Of a stretch of DNA of 64,000 nucleotides, positions 25,409 to 34,419 are shown in pieces; position 1 is the first letter of the stretch, and the number at the start of each line of letters is the position of its first letter. The notes under the pieces are model-generated. The model saw only the letters and a list, made by a program, of their open reading frames with translations. It ran no database searches and had not been told where the DNA came from. Source of the stretch: Planctomycetota bacterium (GTDB lineage Bacteria; Planctomycetota; Phycisphaerae; Phycisphaerales; UBA1924); NCBI GenBank assembly GCA_018968885.1, contig JAGWZK010000016.1, forward strand, positions 1 to 64,000, written 5' to 3'. Position numbers and translations under genes: made by a program.

Positions 25409-26683
25409 TTACGCCAAAGTGCTTAACGCGAGCCGCGAGCCATCCCAGCAGAATGCCGGGTCGTGCAAGATCAGGACCGTCTGGTCTTGATCTGACAAAT
25501 CGGTATCCGCAACATGCTCGTGATCCTGACGACCACCGCCTGCATGAGAGGTGTCCCGCTGTTCTGAAGCTCGGCCGTCCTCCCGCCCTCCGGCGGCTGA
25601 CCCCGTTCCAGGGTCCGGGTCGATTCTGGGATCGTGCACGACTTCCAGTCGTTCCACCACGATCCCACGCGCTTCCAGCGCGTGCTGCAGCCCATCCACC
25701 TGCCGCTTCAGCAAGTCGCATGCCGAATCGGTCGAGCACGTCAGCATCCCGCGCACGCCGCTGGCTCCAAATCGCAAATCCACGCGTACTTTGCCCAGTG
25801 CTTCAGGGCGCAGCACAACCGTGACCGCATCACCCTTATTGCGCAGCGCCGCAATCACCCCGCGCAACGCTTGCGCCTGAACCCTCTCAGAACCAGCACC
25901 ACCTTCAACTGGCTTTCCTTGCACACGCACGTCGCGGCCCTGCAGTCGGTCCCCCGCAAGCGCGGTCTCAGGCACCGCCGAAATCGCACTGGCCGTCGCT
26001 GTGCTCGCGGCACCCGATCCTCCGCCAATCGCTATTGCTGTCACTGCGGATGAAGTCGTTGCCACAGGTCGCACGATCGACGCCAAACCCGCAGAGGCGG
26101 CCGTGATCGCCGTCCCCTGACCGGCTCGTACCGCATGATCAGATAGTCGAACGACATCAAAACCTCTGGGAGCCGCTTCAGGCACACTCCGAGGCGACCT
26201 GGTCGCCGACTCCGCACCGCTTGTGCTCTGCCAGTCACCTTCATCCATTTCAATGGAATGTGGTGTTCCCGAGGGTTCACTTCGACGCGACTCAGGTTTG
26301 ACCTCACTCCGCACATCCACTTCACCCGCTTCGGCCTGCTCAACTTCGGCCTCGTGCACACCCGCCGAATGCAGATCGTGCTCGACCTCCGCCATCATCC
26401 CCAAGGGATCCTGACCCCGGGGCGGACTCGACATCATCTTCAGGATTGCCTGCTGAGATGGACTGAGATCCGCAATCGAATCCAAGTCGCCATCCTTCTT
26501 GGGTGCCAATTGCGCCTGCGGCGCATCTTCTCCGGAGTCCGTGAACACGACGAACGAACTGACCGCTGGCACACTCACCGCCGCGCTCATCATCGAATCA
26601 AACGCGATCGTCGCCTCATCACGTGCGACATCGCGATTCTGACTTGCGCGAGGTGGATTGTGAACAGATTGAACACTCGCCAT
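25409..26683 (-). CDS. fliK: Flagellar hook-length control protein FliK
   Basis: Protein of 424 residues. The C-terminal Flg_hook domain lies at ~285-360: DAVTVVLRPEALGKVRVDLR, VRGMLTCSTDSACDLLKRQV, LQHALEARGIVVERLEV. The N-terminal ~270 residues are polar, low in structure and Glu/Ser-rich, as expected of the molecular ruler part. FliK is exported and switches the export gate from hook to filament substrates. GGAG precedes the ATG at 26683. Confidence 0.9.
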   Translation of the reverse strand: MASVQSVHNPPRASQNRDVARDEATIAFDSMMSAAVSVPAVSSFVVFTDSGEDAPQAQLAPKKDGDLDSIADLSPSQQAILKMMSSPPRGQDPLGMMAEVEHDLHSAGVHEAEVEQAEAGEVDVRSEVKPESRRSEPSGTPHSIEMDEGDWQSTSGAESATRSPRSVPEAAPRGFDVVRLSDHAVRAGQGTAITAASAGLASIVRPVATTSSAVTAIAIGGGSGAASTATASAISAVPETALAGDRLQGRDVRVQGKPVEGGAGSERVQAQALRGVIAALRNKGDAVTVVLRPEALGKVRVDLRFGASGVRGMLTCSTDSACDLLKRQVDGLQHALEARGIVVERLEVVHDPRIDPDPGTGSAAGGREDGRASEQRDTSHAGGGRQDHEHVADTDLSDQDQTVLILHDPAFCWDGSRLALSTLA

Positions 26684-26704
26684 ACCCGTCTCCGGGCCAT
26701 GGCA

Positions 26705-27487
26705 TCATCCGCCTGCACGCGCAGAATCCCCTGAAACAGGGAGTGCCGTACCTCGCGGCTGAGATCCTCGTGCGTTGGGAAGCACGACGGTGCCAAAGGC
26801 CCGCAACCGTTCAAGCAAATCTGCTGCCAGAGCGGGATCTTCCTTCTGAAACTCCGAAATCACTTTGGCCCTGGAACGATCTTGCATCGCGTTCAGATAC
26901 CCCACCACCCGCTTCAACCCGCTTTCGGTGGGTCTGGGCGCAGAACCCGCCGCAGTTGAAGCACCGGCATCCACCAGCATCTGCGCAAGAATGTTGCGTG
27001 CCTCCGCAGGTTTGACAGCTTCCAGCACGCCAACCGTCTTCTTGAACTGCGGACTGCTTTCACCCGCTTCCAGCCCAGCCCTCGCCTCCGCTCGCTCCTT
27101 GTCAATCTCCGCCTTTGCAGCCAGAAACTGCGATTTGGCCTGATCCAAAGCAGTCGTCAGGTCAGCGACTTCGCGCTCCAGTCGGCGCACTTTCTGACGC
27201 TCCAATTCGGCCGCCTGATCGCGAATCGTCAACGCGGCTTCCGCAGTCAAAGGCGGTGCCTCACGACGCGATCTTTCCTTCGCTTCAGCAAGCGCCACAG
27301 TCGCCGCAGCTTCGTCGGCCTTCTTCTTGGCCGCCTCATCGGCCAAAGTCGGCGAAAGCACCTCCCGCACCGCACGAACTCGATCCATGTTCAGCCGATC
27401 AGACACGCGCAACCATCCCGCAAAGCACACAAGTGCAATCAGGTTTGCCACCGCAATGACGCTCAAAATGGTCCAGATCGATTTCAT
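26705..27487 (-). CDS. MotE/YlxF-like membrane-anchored coiled-coil protein
   Basis: Protein of 260 residues: one N-terminal transmembrane helix (residues 2-25), a long charged coiled coil (about 60-150) and a C-terminal MgtE_N-like helical domain (LEAVKPAEARNILAQMLVDA; VISEFQKEDPALAADLLERL). This layout is that of MotE/YlxF proteins encoded between fliJ and fliK; MotE stabilises MotC in alphaproteobacteria. Start at 27487 is chosen because it overlaps the fliJ stop (ATGA). Role here is inferred from position. Confidence 0.72.
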   Translation of the reverse strand: MKSIWTILSVIAVANLIALVCFAGWLRVSDRLNMDRVRAVREVLSPTLADEAAKKKADEAAATVALAEAKERSRREAPPLTAEAALTIRDQAAELERQKVRRLEREVADLTTALDQAKSQFLAAKAEIDKERAEARAGLEAGESSPQFKKTVGVLEAVKPAEARNILAQMLVDAGASTAAGSAPRPTESGLKRVVGYLNAMQDRSRAKVISEFQKEDPALAADLLERLRAFGTVVLPNARGSQPRGTALPVSGDSARAGG

Positions 27488-28017
27488 GTCAAATCCTTCC
27501 CGAACTCGCACTCATGTATCGGCATGATCTGGTTCAACTCCCCATCGCCCCCGACGCATCCCTCTTCCTCACCTTGTGCACTTCGAATCGCTCCAAAAGT
27601 TCCAACGTCATCCAGCATGCGGTCTTCCTGACGATTCAGAGATGCTTTCCATTCCGCATGTCTGCGTTCTTTCAGCAGTTCCAGCGCCTTCCTGGCTGCA
27701 ATCGCTTCCACCAGCTTTGCCCGAGCGGCCTTGATCCTCTGAAGCAATCCAGCCAGACGAAAAACCAGCTTCTGGGCCTCGGCAACCGCATGCAGCGAAG
27801 TTGCTGCCTGCATCCGGATCGCCGCGATCTGAACGGTCGCATCCAGACCTGATCGCAACTCGCTTCGCTCAAATTCAATTCGCCCTTGCAACACCCGAAT
27901 CTGATCTTCGATCTCGATGCGCTGCCGTTCCAATTCTGCCACAGCGACCAGACGTTCCTCTTCGGTGCGCTGTCGCTGGTTGAGAACGGGTTGCAATGCG
28001 AATCGGAATGCCGCCAT
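27484..28017 (-). CDS. fliJ: Flagellar export protein FliJ
   Basis: Protein of 177 residues, helical throughout with an N-terminal FRFALQPVLNQRQRTEEERL, the typical FliJ opening, and a long coiled coil to ~residue 140. FliJ is the stalk that links the FliI ATPase ring to FlhA in the export apparatus. Lies directly after fliI (23-base gap) and overlaps the MotE-like gene. The extreme C terminus is acidic and not family-typical. Confidence 0.85.
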   Translation of the reverse strand: MAAFRFALQPVLNQRQRTEEERLVAVAELERQRIEIEDQIRVLQGRIEFERSELRSGLDATVQIAAIRMQAATSLHAVAEAQKLVFRLAGLLQRIKAARAKLVEAIAARKALELLKERRHAEWKASLNRQEDRMLDDVGTFGAIRSAQGEEEGCVGGDGELNQIMPIHECEFGKDLT

Positions 28018-28040
28018 ACCAAGTCAATCCTGTTTGCCTT

Positions 28041-29414
28041 TCACGCTGATTTCTTCTTCTGCCGCTGTGCCAGAAGTTCTCCCCCCTGACGCGCCGCTTG
28101 TGCCAATTTCGCCCGGGACGCCTCTATGGTCTCCGACTCGTCCTGCTCCTGACGAAGAATGCTGTTGATCAATGGTGACAGCTCGATTGCCGCATCCGCC
28201 TCGGCATTGCTCCCTCTCGCATACGCCCCGATCTGCACCAGTTCCTCCACCTCGCGATAGGCAGCAAGCAGGCGCAGTGCCATCTGCCGCTGCTGCTGCT
28301 GCTCACGCGCTGTAATGTCAGTCGCCACGCGGCTGATCGAATCCAACACGTCAATCGCCGGATAATGCCCCTTGTGCGCGAGCTTCCGGCTCAGAATCAC
28401 GTGACCATCCAGAATGCCGCGCGCCGCATCCGCCACCGGCTCCGTCATGTCGTCACCTTCCACCAGAATCGTGTAAAGCCCGGTGATTGATCCAGCTCGG
28501 CGATTGGCCGATGCCTCCACCGCGCCCGCTCTCTCCAGCAGCACCGGCAGCGCGGCAAAGACGCTCGGTGTATATCCCTTCGTCGCCGGCGGTTCACCAA
28601 CGCTCAGCCCCACTTGCCTCTGCGCGTGCGCAAATCGTGTCACCGAGTCCATCATCAGAAGCACATCTCGCCCCTGATCTCGAAACCATTCCGCAACAAC
28701 CGCAGCCACCCGCGCCGCTCTCAGTCGCATCAGCGGTGATTCATCACCCGTCGCCACCACCACCACCGATCGCCGCATCCCCTCATCACCCAGCGTGTGC
28801 TCAATGAAATCTCGAACCTCGCGGCCACGTTCACCGATCAGCGCAATCACATTCACCGACGCCTCAGTTCCCTTGGCGATCTGGCCCAATAGAGTGCTCT
28901 TACCCACGCCAGGACCCGCAAACAGTCCCAGTCGCTGCCCCCTTCCAAGCGGCGTCATCAGATCAATCGCACGCACACCAGTCAGCAACTGCTGCGTAAT
29001 CCGCCGACGTTCCATGGCTCCAATCGGTGCAGGATCCAGCAATCGCGGCACCCTCCCGTGAATTGGCCCCTTGCCGTCGATCGGTTCGCCAAGCCCGTTG
29101 ATCACGCGGCCGCACATGCCGTCACTCACCCCCACCGTCTGCGCGACCTGCAAACCCACCACAGCGTCACCAGCGCGAACACCAACGCTCGATGCCAAAG
29201 CCATGATGATCGCCTGATCCTTGCTGAATCCCACCACCTCACCCAGTCCACGCGTGCCATCCCCTTTGGCGCTTCCGAATGCAACCAGTGAACCCACAGG
29301 CAGCGGCAGCCCATCTGCAAGAATCGTCATCCCGCGCAACACCGCCGCCCTGCCGGTGATCTGCACCGGCTCAAGATGCCCAAGCGTCTCTCTCGCCGCG
29401 GCAATCGCGTTCAC
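28041..29414 (-). CDS. fliI: Flagellum-specific export ATPase FliI
   Basis: Protein of 457 residues. Walker A GLFAGPGVGKSTLL near residue 160, GERGREVRDFIE near 195, Walker B DVLLMMDSVTRFAHAQRQVG near 250, and the C-terminal DGHVILSRKLAHKGHYPAID are all as in FliI/SctN ATPases related to F1-beta. Provides ATP hydrolysis to unload chaperones and feed the gate. GTG start overlaps the fliH stop. Confidence 0.97.
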   Translation of the reverse strand: MNAIAAARETLGHLEPVQITGRAAVLRGMTILADGLPLPVGSLVAFGSAKGDGTRGLGEVVGFSKDQAIIMALASSVGVRAGDAVVGLQVAQTVGVSDGMCGRVINGLGEPIDGKGPIHGRVPRLLDPAPIGAMERRRITQQLLTGVRAIDLMTPLGRGQRLGLFAGPGVGKSTLLGQIAKGTEASVNVIALIGERGREVRDFIEHTLGDEGMRRSVVVVATGDESPLMRLRAARVAAVVAEWFRDQGRDVLLMMDSVTRFAHAQRQVGLSVGEPPATKGYTPSVFAALPVLLERAGAVEASANRRAGSITGLYTILVEGDDMTEPVADAARGILDGHVILSRKLAHKGHYPAIDVLDSISRVATDITAREQQQQRQMALRLLAAYREVEELVQIGAYARGSNAEADAAIELSPLINSILRQEQDESETIEASRAKLAQAARQGGELLAQRQKKKSA

Positions 29415-30130
29415 GATGACGCCCTTCCTGGAACAATCGCCTCCGCGATGCGGCTGATCTGTCGCTGCACATCCGCGTCAAAAACGCTCGCACACTCGGC
29501 ACCGGCTTCCGCAATCACCGTCGAACCGCGAGCCAGCGTCGGATCATCCACAAGCTCCGCATGCTTGACAGAGCTGAACTTTGCCACAACCTCCGGAAGG
29601 ACTTCCTGTACCAATGCTCGATCAGCCGGATTCACCCGGACGACGAGTCTCGAAGGTCGCGAAACCATCTGAAGCACGTGTTCAATCTGTTGCACGACCA
29701 GAGAGGGGTCCGCTTCAATCGATCGCTTGATCACCAACTCTGCGATCTGCAGCGCCAGCGCGAGCACATCAGCTCCCGCTCGATCAATCAGCTCCTGCCG
29801 CTGGTCAAGAAACTCGCGCAGAGTTCCTTCCCACCCCGCTGCGAGCGCTGCAGTGCTTCGTTTGGCTTCCAGAACCGATTCTGCATGTCCTTTTTCAAAC
29901 CCGTCCTTGTATCCGGCACTCAAGCCCTCCGCCCGTCCCGCCTCAAACCCCTTCTCCTGTGCGCCCTCAAGAATGCGTTGCCTCTCCGCATGCGCTTTGT
30001 CGATGATTGACTGTGCCCGGCGATGCGCCTCTTCGCGCATCGCCTTACCACGTGCCATCAGATCACCAAGGTGCAATGCGATCGCATCGCGTGCGATCTC
30101 GTGTCGGTCTGATTGGCGAATCATCGGCAT
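29411..30130 (-). CDS. fliH: Flagellar export regulator FliH
   Basis: Protein of 239 residues. N-terminal Ala/Glu-rich coiled coil with GxxxG-like repeats (GFEAGRAEGLSAGYKDGFEKG, trimmed here to its core GRAEGLSAGYKDG at ~65-78) is the FliH hallmark; C-terminal half (LALALQIAELVIKRSIEADP; VVRVNPADRALVQEVLPE) resembles F/V-ATPase stator subunits. It binds FliI as a dimer. Start ATG at 30130 with GGGAAG upstream; twelve bases after fliG. Confidence 0.88.
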   Translation of the reverse strand: MPMIRQSDRHEIARDAIALHLGDLMARGKAMREEAHRRAQSIIDKAHAERQRILEGAQEKGFEAGRAEGLSAGYKDGFEKGHAESVLEAKRSTAALAAGWEGTLREFLDQRQELIDRAGADVLALALQIAELVIKRSIEADPSLVVQQIEHVLQMVSRPSRLVVRVNPADRALVQEVLPEVVAKFSSVKHAELVDDPTLARGSTVIAEAGAECASVFDADVQRQISRIAEAIVPGRASS

Positions 30131-30142
30131 CAGACTTCCCTA

Positions 30143-31183
30143 TCACACGAGCAGATCTTCTTCGCCGCCGCGACCCTGCACCACGACCTCGCCCGCCTCT
30201 TCCAGGCGGCGCACGATGTCCACGATCCGCTGCTGGCTGGCTTCCACATCGCTCACCTTCACCGGGCCCATGAATTGCATCTCTTCCTTGATCAGCTGTC
30301 CCGCCCGCTCCGACATGTTCTTGAAGATCTTGTTCTTCAGGTCTTCGCTCGCCGTCTTCAGTGCCAGCGCAAGCTCTTCATTGTCCACTTCCTTCAGGAC
30401 CGCCTGAATGCCCTTGTCATTCACCATCTTGATGTCCTCAAACACGAACATCAACCGTCGAATCTGCTCCACCAGATCCGGATCATCGGATTCCAGCCCC
30501 TCCAGAATCGCCTTCTCCGTCGCTCGATCCGCTAGGTTCAGAATCTCCGACACCGTCGGCACCCCGCCTGCTTTCTCCATGCTCTGCGTCAGCATGTTCG
30601 CCAGGCGCGATTCCAGCCCCTTCTCCACCTCGCGAATGATCTCCGGGTTGGTTTGCTCCATGTTCGCAACCCGCTTGATCACTTCGATCTGCTTCTGAAT
30701 CGGCAGCCCGGCCAGAATCTCAGCCGCCTTGTGATGCGCCAGATGGCACAAAATCAACGCAATCGTCTGCGGGTGCTCATCCTGAATAAAGGTCAGCAGG
30801 TTCTCGCTCTCGGCCCGCTGCAGAAAGGCGAATGGAGTCTTCTGCACCTGCGTTTGAATTTGCGACAGCACTTTGTCCGCCTGCTTGGGGTCCATCGTCC
30901 CCACCAGCAGCGATTTCGCATAGTCCAGATTGCCCTCATTGATGTAACTGCTCGCCATCGTCAGAGAGTAAAACTCGCTGACCACCGCCTCTTGCAGACG
31001 TGCAGGCACGCGACCCAGCGATGCCAGTTCGCGCGTCACTTCCTCGACCTCTTCTTGCTCCAGTGCCTTCAGAACCAGCGATGCCGAGTCGCTCCCAATC
31101 GCCAAAAGCAGAATCGCCGCCTTGGTCGTCCCCTCCAGGGCACCCGGATCGTCGGGAAGTTTTTCATGCGGTTTCCGCGGCAT
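30143..31183 (-). CDS. fliG: Flagellar motor switch protein FliG
   Basis: Protein of 346 residues. All three FliG domains are visible: N domain (TTKAAILLLAIGSDSASLVL), middle domain with the EHPQTIALILCHL motif at ~135-147, and C-terminal charged torque helix (KTASEDLKNKIFKNMSERAG) ending RIVDIVRRLEEAGEVVV. It sits on the MS-ring FliF and contacts the stator. FliM and FliN are not in this window. AGGAG precedes the ATG. Confidence 0.97.
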   Translation of the reverse strand: MPRKPHEKLPDDPGALEGTTKAAILLLAIGSDSASLVLKALEQEEVEEVTRELASLGRVPARLQEAVVSEFYSLTMASSYINEGNLDYAKSLLVGTMDPKQADKVLSQIQTQVQKTPFAFLQRAESENLLTFIQDEHPQTIALILCHLAHHKAAEILAGLPIQKQIEVIKRVANMEQTNPEIIREVEKGLESRLANMLTQSMEKAGGVPTVSEILNLADRATEKAILEGLESDDPDLVEQIRRLMFVFEDIKMVNDKGIQAVLKEVDNEELALALKTASEDLKNKIFKNMSERAGQLIKEEMQFMGPVKVSDVEASQQRIVDIVRRLEEAGEVVVQGRGGEEDLLV

Positions 31184-31202
31184 CCCTGCTCCTCAATCAC
31201 AC

Positions 31203-32933
31203 TCAATCCTCACGAACCAACCAACGCTTCACCAGTCGAGCCGCACCATCCGGCTGCGTCTTCACAAACTCTCCCACCGACTCCAGCATCTTCTGCTGCT
31301 GAATCGCCCCCTCATCAATCTCAATACCCGTCATCACCGTCTCACCCTCATCCGCCTCACCGACCAGATCGTTCTTGATCTCAAGCTGAGGCGGGATTCC
31401 AACCAGCTCTTCCGCAGAAGGCAATTCCACCTTCTTCCCCTGCTTCTTCACCATCATCACCATCATCCCCAGCGCCACCACCGCCAAAAGCGAAATCAGC
31501 GCCTTGTCCAGCAATCCTCCCAGCGAGAATCCCGCGCCGCCGCCAGCCGGAGTGACCAGCCCCAACGAACTCAGCATGCCCGAACTCGCCGCCGCACCGC
31601 TCGATTCGCTCGCAAACTCCCCTGGCACCAGCGACACCACCACCTCGCCATCCACAGTCTTGCCATCGCTTCCACGTGATCGAAGATGCGGCTTCACCAG
31701 TGATTCAATCCGTGCTTGCTCCAGCTTGAATCGGTCATCAATGTCTTTGTCGCTCGGTTCGGCCGCCTTCGCATCAGTCTTGGCATCCGCGTTGGCAGGA
31801 TCCGCCTTCGGAGTAAGCAACTTGACGATGTATCCTCGTGGCACGTTGATACTCGCCGCCAGCGCAGTGGGCATGCCGCGCGGATCCACAATCTGTTCAT
31901 CACGCGTTCCCACGTGATTCTCCATCTCCGCGACGCCGGACTCCATCTCGCTCTTGGCCCCTTGCTTCCCACTTCCCCGATTGATGTCCGCCGTCTGATT
32001 CGATCGCGGCCCTGGCTCAGCACCCCGAGTCGGCTCACTCTGCACCGTCTTCTGATCATCCGATTTCTTCAAGAGCGAAACCGTTCCCTCACCCGTCGGC
32101 AGATTCTTCCGCACCCGCGCATTCACACTCGTCACATCCACCTGCGCCGTCACCGCAATCCGCACTCCGGGGATTCCAGCCAGCAAGTCACCCAGCTTCT
32201 CAACCATCTGCCGCTCCACCGCTGAAGCGTGCTCCATGTAGGTGCTCGTCGCCGCCTGGTCCGGGCTCGTCGCTCGCCTCTCCCTCCCGGCCACCGTATC
32301 AATCACCTTGACCTGTAACACATCCAACCCGGCCTTGGCTCCCGCCACCAGATTCGCAATCGCATCCACCTGCTGCTGCGTTAATGGTCGCCCAGTCCCC
32401 GTCGTCACACTCGCCGTCGCCGAGGGCTTTCGCACCGCCGCGCCCAATCCATTCGGCTCGGGCGCACTGACAACGACTGTTGCCCCCTTCACACCCGTAA
32501 ACCCGCTGATCATCTTCCCAAGCGCGCTCTGCAGGTCCAGGTTGTACAACTGCTCACTCTGATAACGCGACGTATGCCACGTCTGCTTCTCAAGAATATT
32601 CTTGAACAACTGGCTCACATCCGAAGGCATCTTTCCTGCCTCAGATAACGCCGCCCGCGCCGCCCACTCATCGCCAGGAGCAACCATCAGCTTGTTGCCT
32701 TCGGTCTGATACCCGATGCCCTGAATTTTCAGCGTCGCAATCGCCTGCTGCTGCTCTGTCACCGGCGCACCCGGCAGGAGTTCAACCCACGCTGGCTTGG
32801 ATGCCACCTGACTGACAACCAACAACACCAACGCCGCAATCACCACGACCAGTCCGATGATCAGCTTGCCACTCGCTGGGAGCTGCCCCAGATACGTCTG
32901 AATATTGGCGATGACCCTGCGTAAGGCGTCCAC
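31203..32933 (-). CDS. fliF: Flagellar MS-ring protein FliF
   Basis: Protein of 576 residues with a transmembrane helix near 24-45 (LIIGLVVVIAALVLLVVSQV), the ring-building motifs (LNPDLQ-type LDLQSALGKMISGFTGVKGA; TQQQVDAIANLVAGAKAGL), a charged disordered middle (~285-350), a second transmembrane helix near 500-520, and a C-terminal FliG-binding tail. Start is GTG at 32933 with GGAGG upstream. The 174-base gap before it holds a CsrA-like element but no gene. Confidence 0.95.
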   Translation of the reverse strand: MDALRRVIANIQTYLGQLPASGKLIIGLVVVIAALVLLVVSQVASKPAWVELLPGAPVTEQQQAIATLKIQGIGYQTEGNKLMVAPGDEWAARAALSEAGKMPSDVSQLFKNILEKQTWHTSRYQSEQLYNLDLQSALGKMISGFTGVKGATVVVSAPEPNGLGAAVRKPSATASVTTGTGRPLTQQQVDAIANLVAGAKAGLDVLQVKVIDTVAGRERRATSPDQAATSTYMEHASAVERQMVEKLGDLLAGIPGVRIAVTAQVDVTSVNARVRKNLPTGEGTVSLLKKSDDQKTVQSEPTRGAEPGPRSNQTADINRGSGKQGAKSEMESGVAEMENHVGTRDEQIVDPRGMPTALAASINVPRGYIVKLLTPKADPANADAKTDAKAAEPSDKDIDDRFKLEQARIESLVKPHLRSRGSDGKTVDGEVVVSLVPGEFASESSGAAASSGMLSSLGLVTPAGGGAGFSLGGLLDKALISLLAVVALGMMVMMVKKQGKKVELPSAEELVGIPPQLEIKNDLVGEADEGETVMTGIEIDEGAIQQQKMLESVGEFVKTQPDGAARLVKRWLVRED

Positions 32934-32939
32934 CGGTGC

Positions 32940-32951
32940 GGCCTCCGTGCC
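32940..32951 (-). promoter_or_regulatory. Ribosome site of fliF in an ACGGAG hexaloop
   Basis: The minus strand reads GGC-ACGGAG-GCC six bases before the fliF GTG: a three-base-pair stem presenting the same hexaloop found before flagellin 4. The short stem makes this a weak candidate for CsrA binding. Confidence 0.35.
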
Positions 32952-33107
32952 TCATGATCCGGACCATCCCAGTCCGGGTCGGAAACGACAGACCGCCGCT
33001 CCCGATCGTCACCTTTCGGCAATCGGGCGCACTTTCCTCCACATTGCTCACTTCTTGCGCTCTCCCCCACCGCCCCACGCGCAAACCCTGCCCATACCCC
33101 TCACCAA

Positions 33108-33422
33108 TCAAACCCGGATCTGCTTCACCTCGTCATACGCATCTACGACCTTGTTCCGCAGCGATTGCAGCATGCGAAACGCCGTATCCGCCTTCTGCGT
33201 CGCCAGAATCACACCTTCCAGATCCTCACGCTTGCCAGTCTGCAGATCCTCAATCGCCTTGCTCGCATCCTGCTGTAACTGGTTGACCTCATTGAGGTTC
33301 TGCATCAAAACATCACGAAAGCCCGGACCGCTCCCTGGTCCCGCGGCCGCACGATTCTGCTGCCCGATCTGGGATGGGCTCCGCCCCGCAGCATTCGAAA
33401 TCAATCCCAGTGGATCTGACAT
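33108..33422 (-). CDS. fliE: Flagellar hook-basal body protein FliE
   Basis: Protein of 104 residues. C-terminal half (DLEGVILATQKADTAFRMLQ, SLRNKVVDAYDEVKQIRV) is diagnostic of FliE, the junction between MS-ring/export gate and rod. The ATG at 33422 is favoured over one two codons upstream because GAGGG is then seven bases away. Order flgB-flgC-fliE-fliF is standard. Confidence 0.93.
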   Translation of the reverse strand: MSDPLGLISNAAGRSPSQIGQQNRAAAGPGSGPGFRDVLMQNLNEVNQLQQDASKAIEDLQTGKREDLEGVILATQKADTAFRMLQSLRNKVVDAYDEVKQIRV

Positions 33423-33457
33423 GAACATCCCTCATCAATCACTGCGCGTCAACGCAG

Positions 33458-33886
33458 CTACGCCAGCATACGCAAACTCTGGGCCACCATGCTCTTGGTC
33501 GCCTCCGCCGCCGCCACGTTCGCCTCGTACGCCCTCGATGCCTCCAGCATGTTGATCTGCTCAATCACCGGATTCACATTCGGTTGCGGCACATAGTCCC
33601 GCATCGGCCCATCCTTGATCGCCAACGGATGCCCAGGATCCCACTTGTAGCTGATCGGCGATTCATCAATCGCGATCTCCGACACATGCACGCCCATCCC
33701 CCGCCCCGCCACCGAGGTTGCTGTCGGGTCCCCCGGCGAAAACATCACATGCCGCGCCCGATACGGCTCCGGATTGCCATTCGCATCCAGAATCACGTCC
33801 TTATTCGCATAATTCGCGGCAATCGCCGCCTGCCGCGTCCGCTGCGCCACCATCCCGCTCACCGAAATATCCAGAATCCCGAACAT
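33458..33886 (-). CDS. flgC: Flagellar proximal rod protein FlgC
   Basis: Protein of 142 residues. The C terminus YVPQPNVNPVIEQINMLEAS and RAYEANVAAAEATKSMVAQS is the FlgC signature. The N terminus lacks the usual NIAN motif in exact form (IAANYANKDVILDANGNP), a visible departure from the family. GAGGTG precedes the ATG at 33886. Between flgB and fliE. Confidence 0.93.
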   Translation of the reverse strand: MFGILDISVSGMVAQRTRQAAIAANYANKDVILDANGNPEPYRARHVMFSPGDPTATSVAGRGMGVHVSEIAIDESPISYKWDPGHPLAIKDGPMRDYVPQPNVNPVIEQINMLEASRAYEANVAAAEATKSMVAQSLRMLA

Positions 33887-33911
33887 CAATCACCTCAATT
33901 CCCATCGATCA

Positions 33912-34358
33912 TCACACCCGCTGCGAAATCGCTGTCCGCAGGATGTCATACCTGCTCCTCAGCAAATCCGAAGCCACGCGAAACGTCAGCGCATTCTCCA
34001 CATTCGCCTGCATCAACCTCTCCAGATCCCGATTATTCCGATCGTGAAACAGCACGTTATCCGCCGGCCGCGTCGGCCTCAGCCGTAACTCCCCCCGCTG
34101 ATCCCGCACAAACGCCCCCCCCTCCGCCCACGGCAAGCCCGCTGACTCCGCCTTCCCCGCGGCACTCCCCGCATCCCGCTTCTCAATCGCATCCGCCAGT
34201 AACCTCTGAAACTCCCTGGGCGAAGCATCCAGGGGCACATAGTCCGGCGTATCGATATTCGCAATGTTGTTGGCGATCAGCCGCTGACGCTGACCCGCAA
34301 ACCGCATGGTCAGTTCCAACGCCGGAATCGCCCCCGAATTGGTCAGTTCACTGATCAT
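33912..34358 (-). CDS. flgB: Flagellar proximal rod protein FlgB
   Basis: Protein of 148 residues. N-terminal rod motif RLIANNIANIDTPDYVPLDA at ~30-50, C-terminal NRDLERLMQANVENALTFRV. First gene of the rod/MS-ring/export unit. ATG at 34358 is chosen over a GTG one codon earlier. GGGTGG lies upstream, but if the sigma-54-like element before the gene is the promoter the leader would be only about seven bases. Confidence 0.93.
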   Translation of the reverse strand: MISELTNSGAIPALELTMRFAGQRQRLIANNIANIDTPDYVPLDASPREFQRLLADAIEKRDAGSAAGKAESAGLPWAEGGAFVRDQRGELRLRPTRPADNVLFHDRNNRDLERLMQANVENALTFRVASDLLRSRYDILRTAISQRV

Positions 34359-34375
34359 CACACCACCCGTTTCTC

Positions 34376-34391
34376 AGCAAGACCCGCGCCA
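34376..34391 (-). promoter_or_regulatory. Sigma-54-type promoter before flgB
   Basis: Minus strand TGGCGCGGGTCTTGCT matches TGGCACG-N4-TTGCT with one mismatch and ten bases between GG and GC. It lies in the 61-base gap between the sigma-54 activator gene and flgB and would drive the flgB-to-flgE unit. Predicted start of transcription is near 34365. Confidence 0.62.
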
Positions 34392-34419
34392 ATCGACCGC
34401 CAAACCACTACCGGACCAC

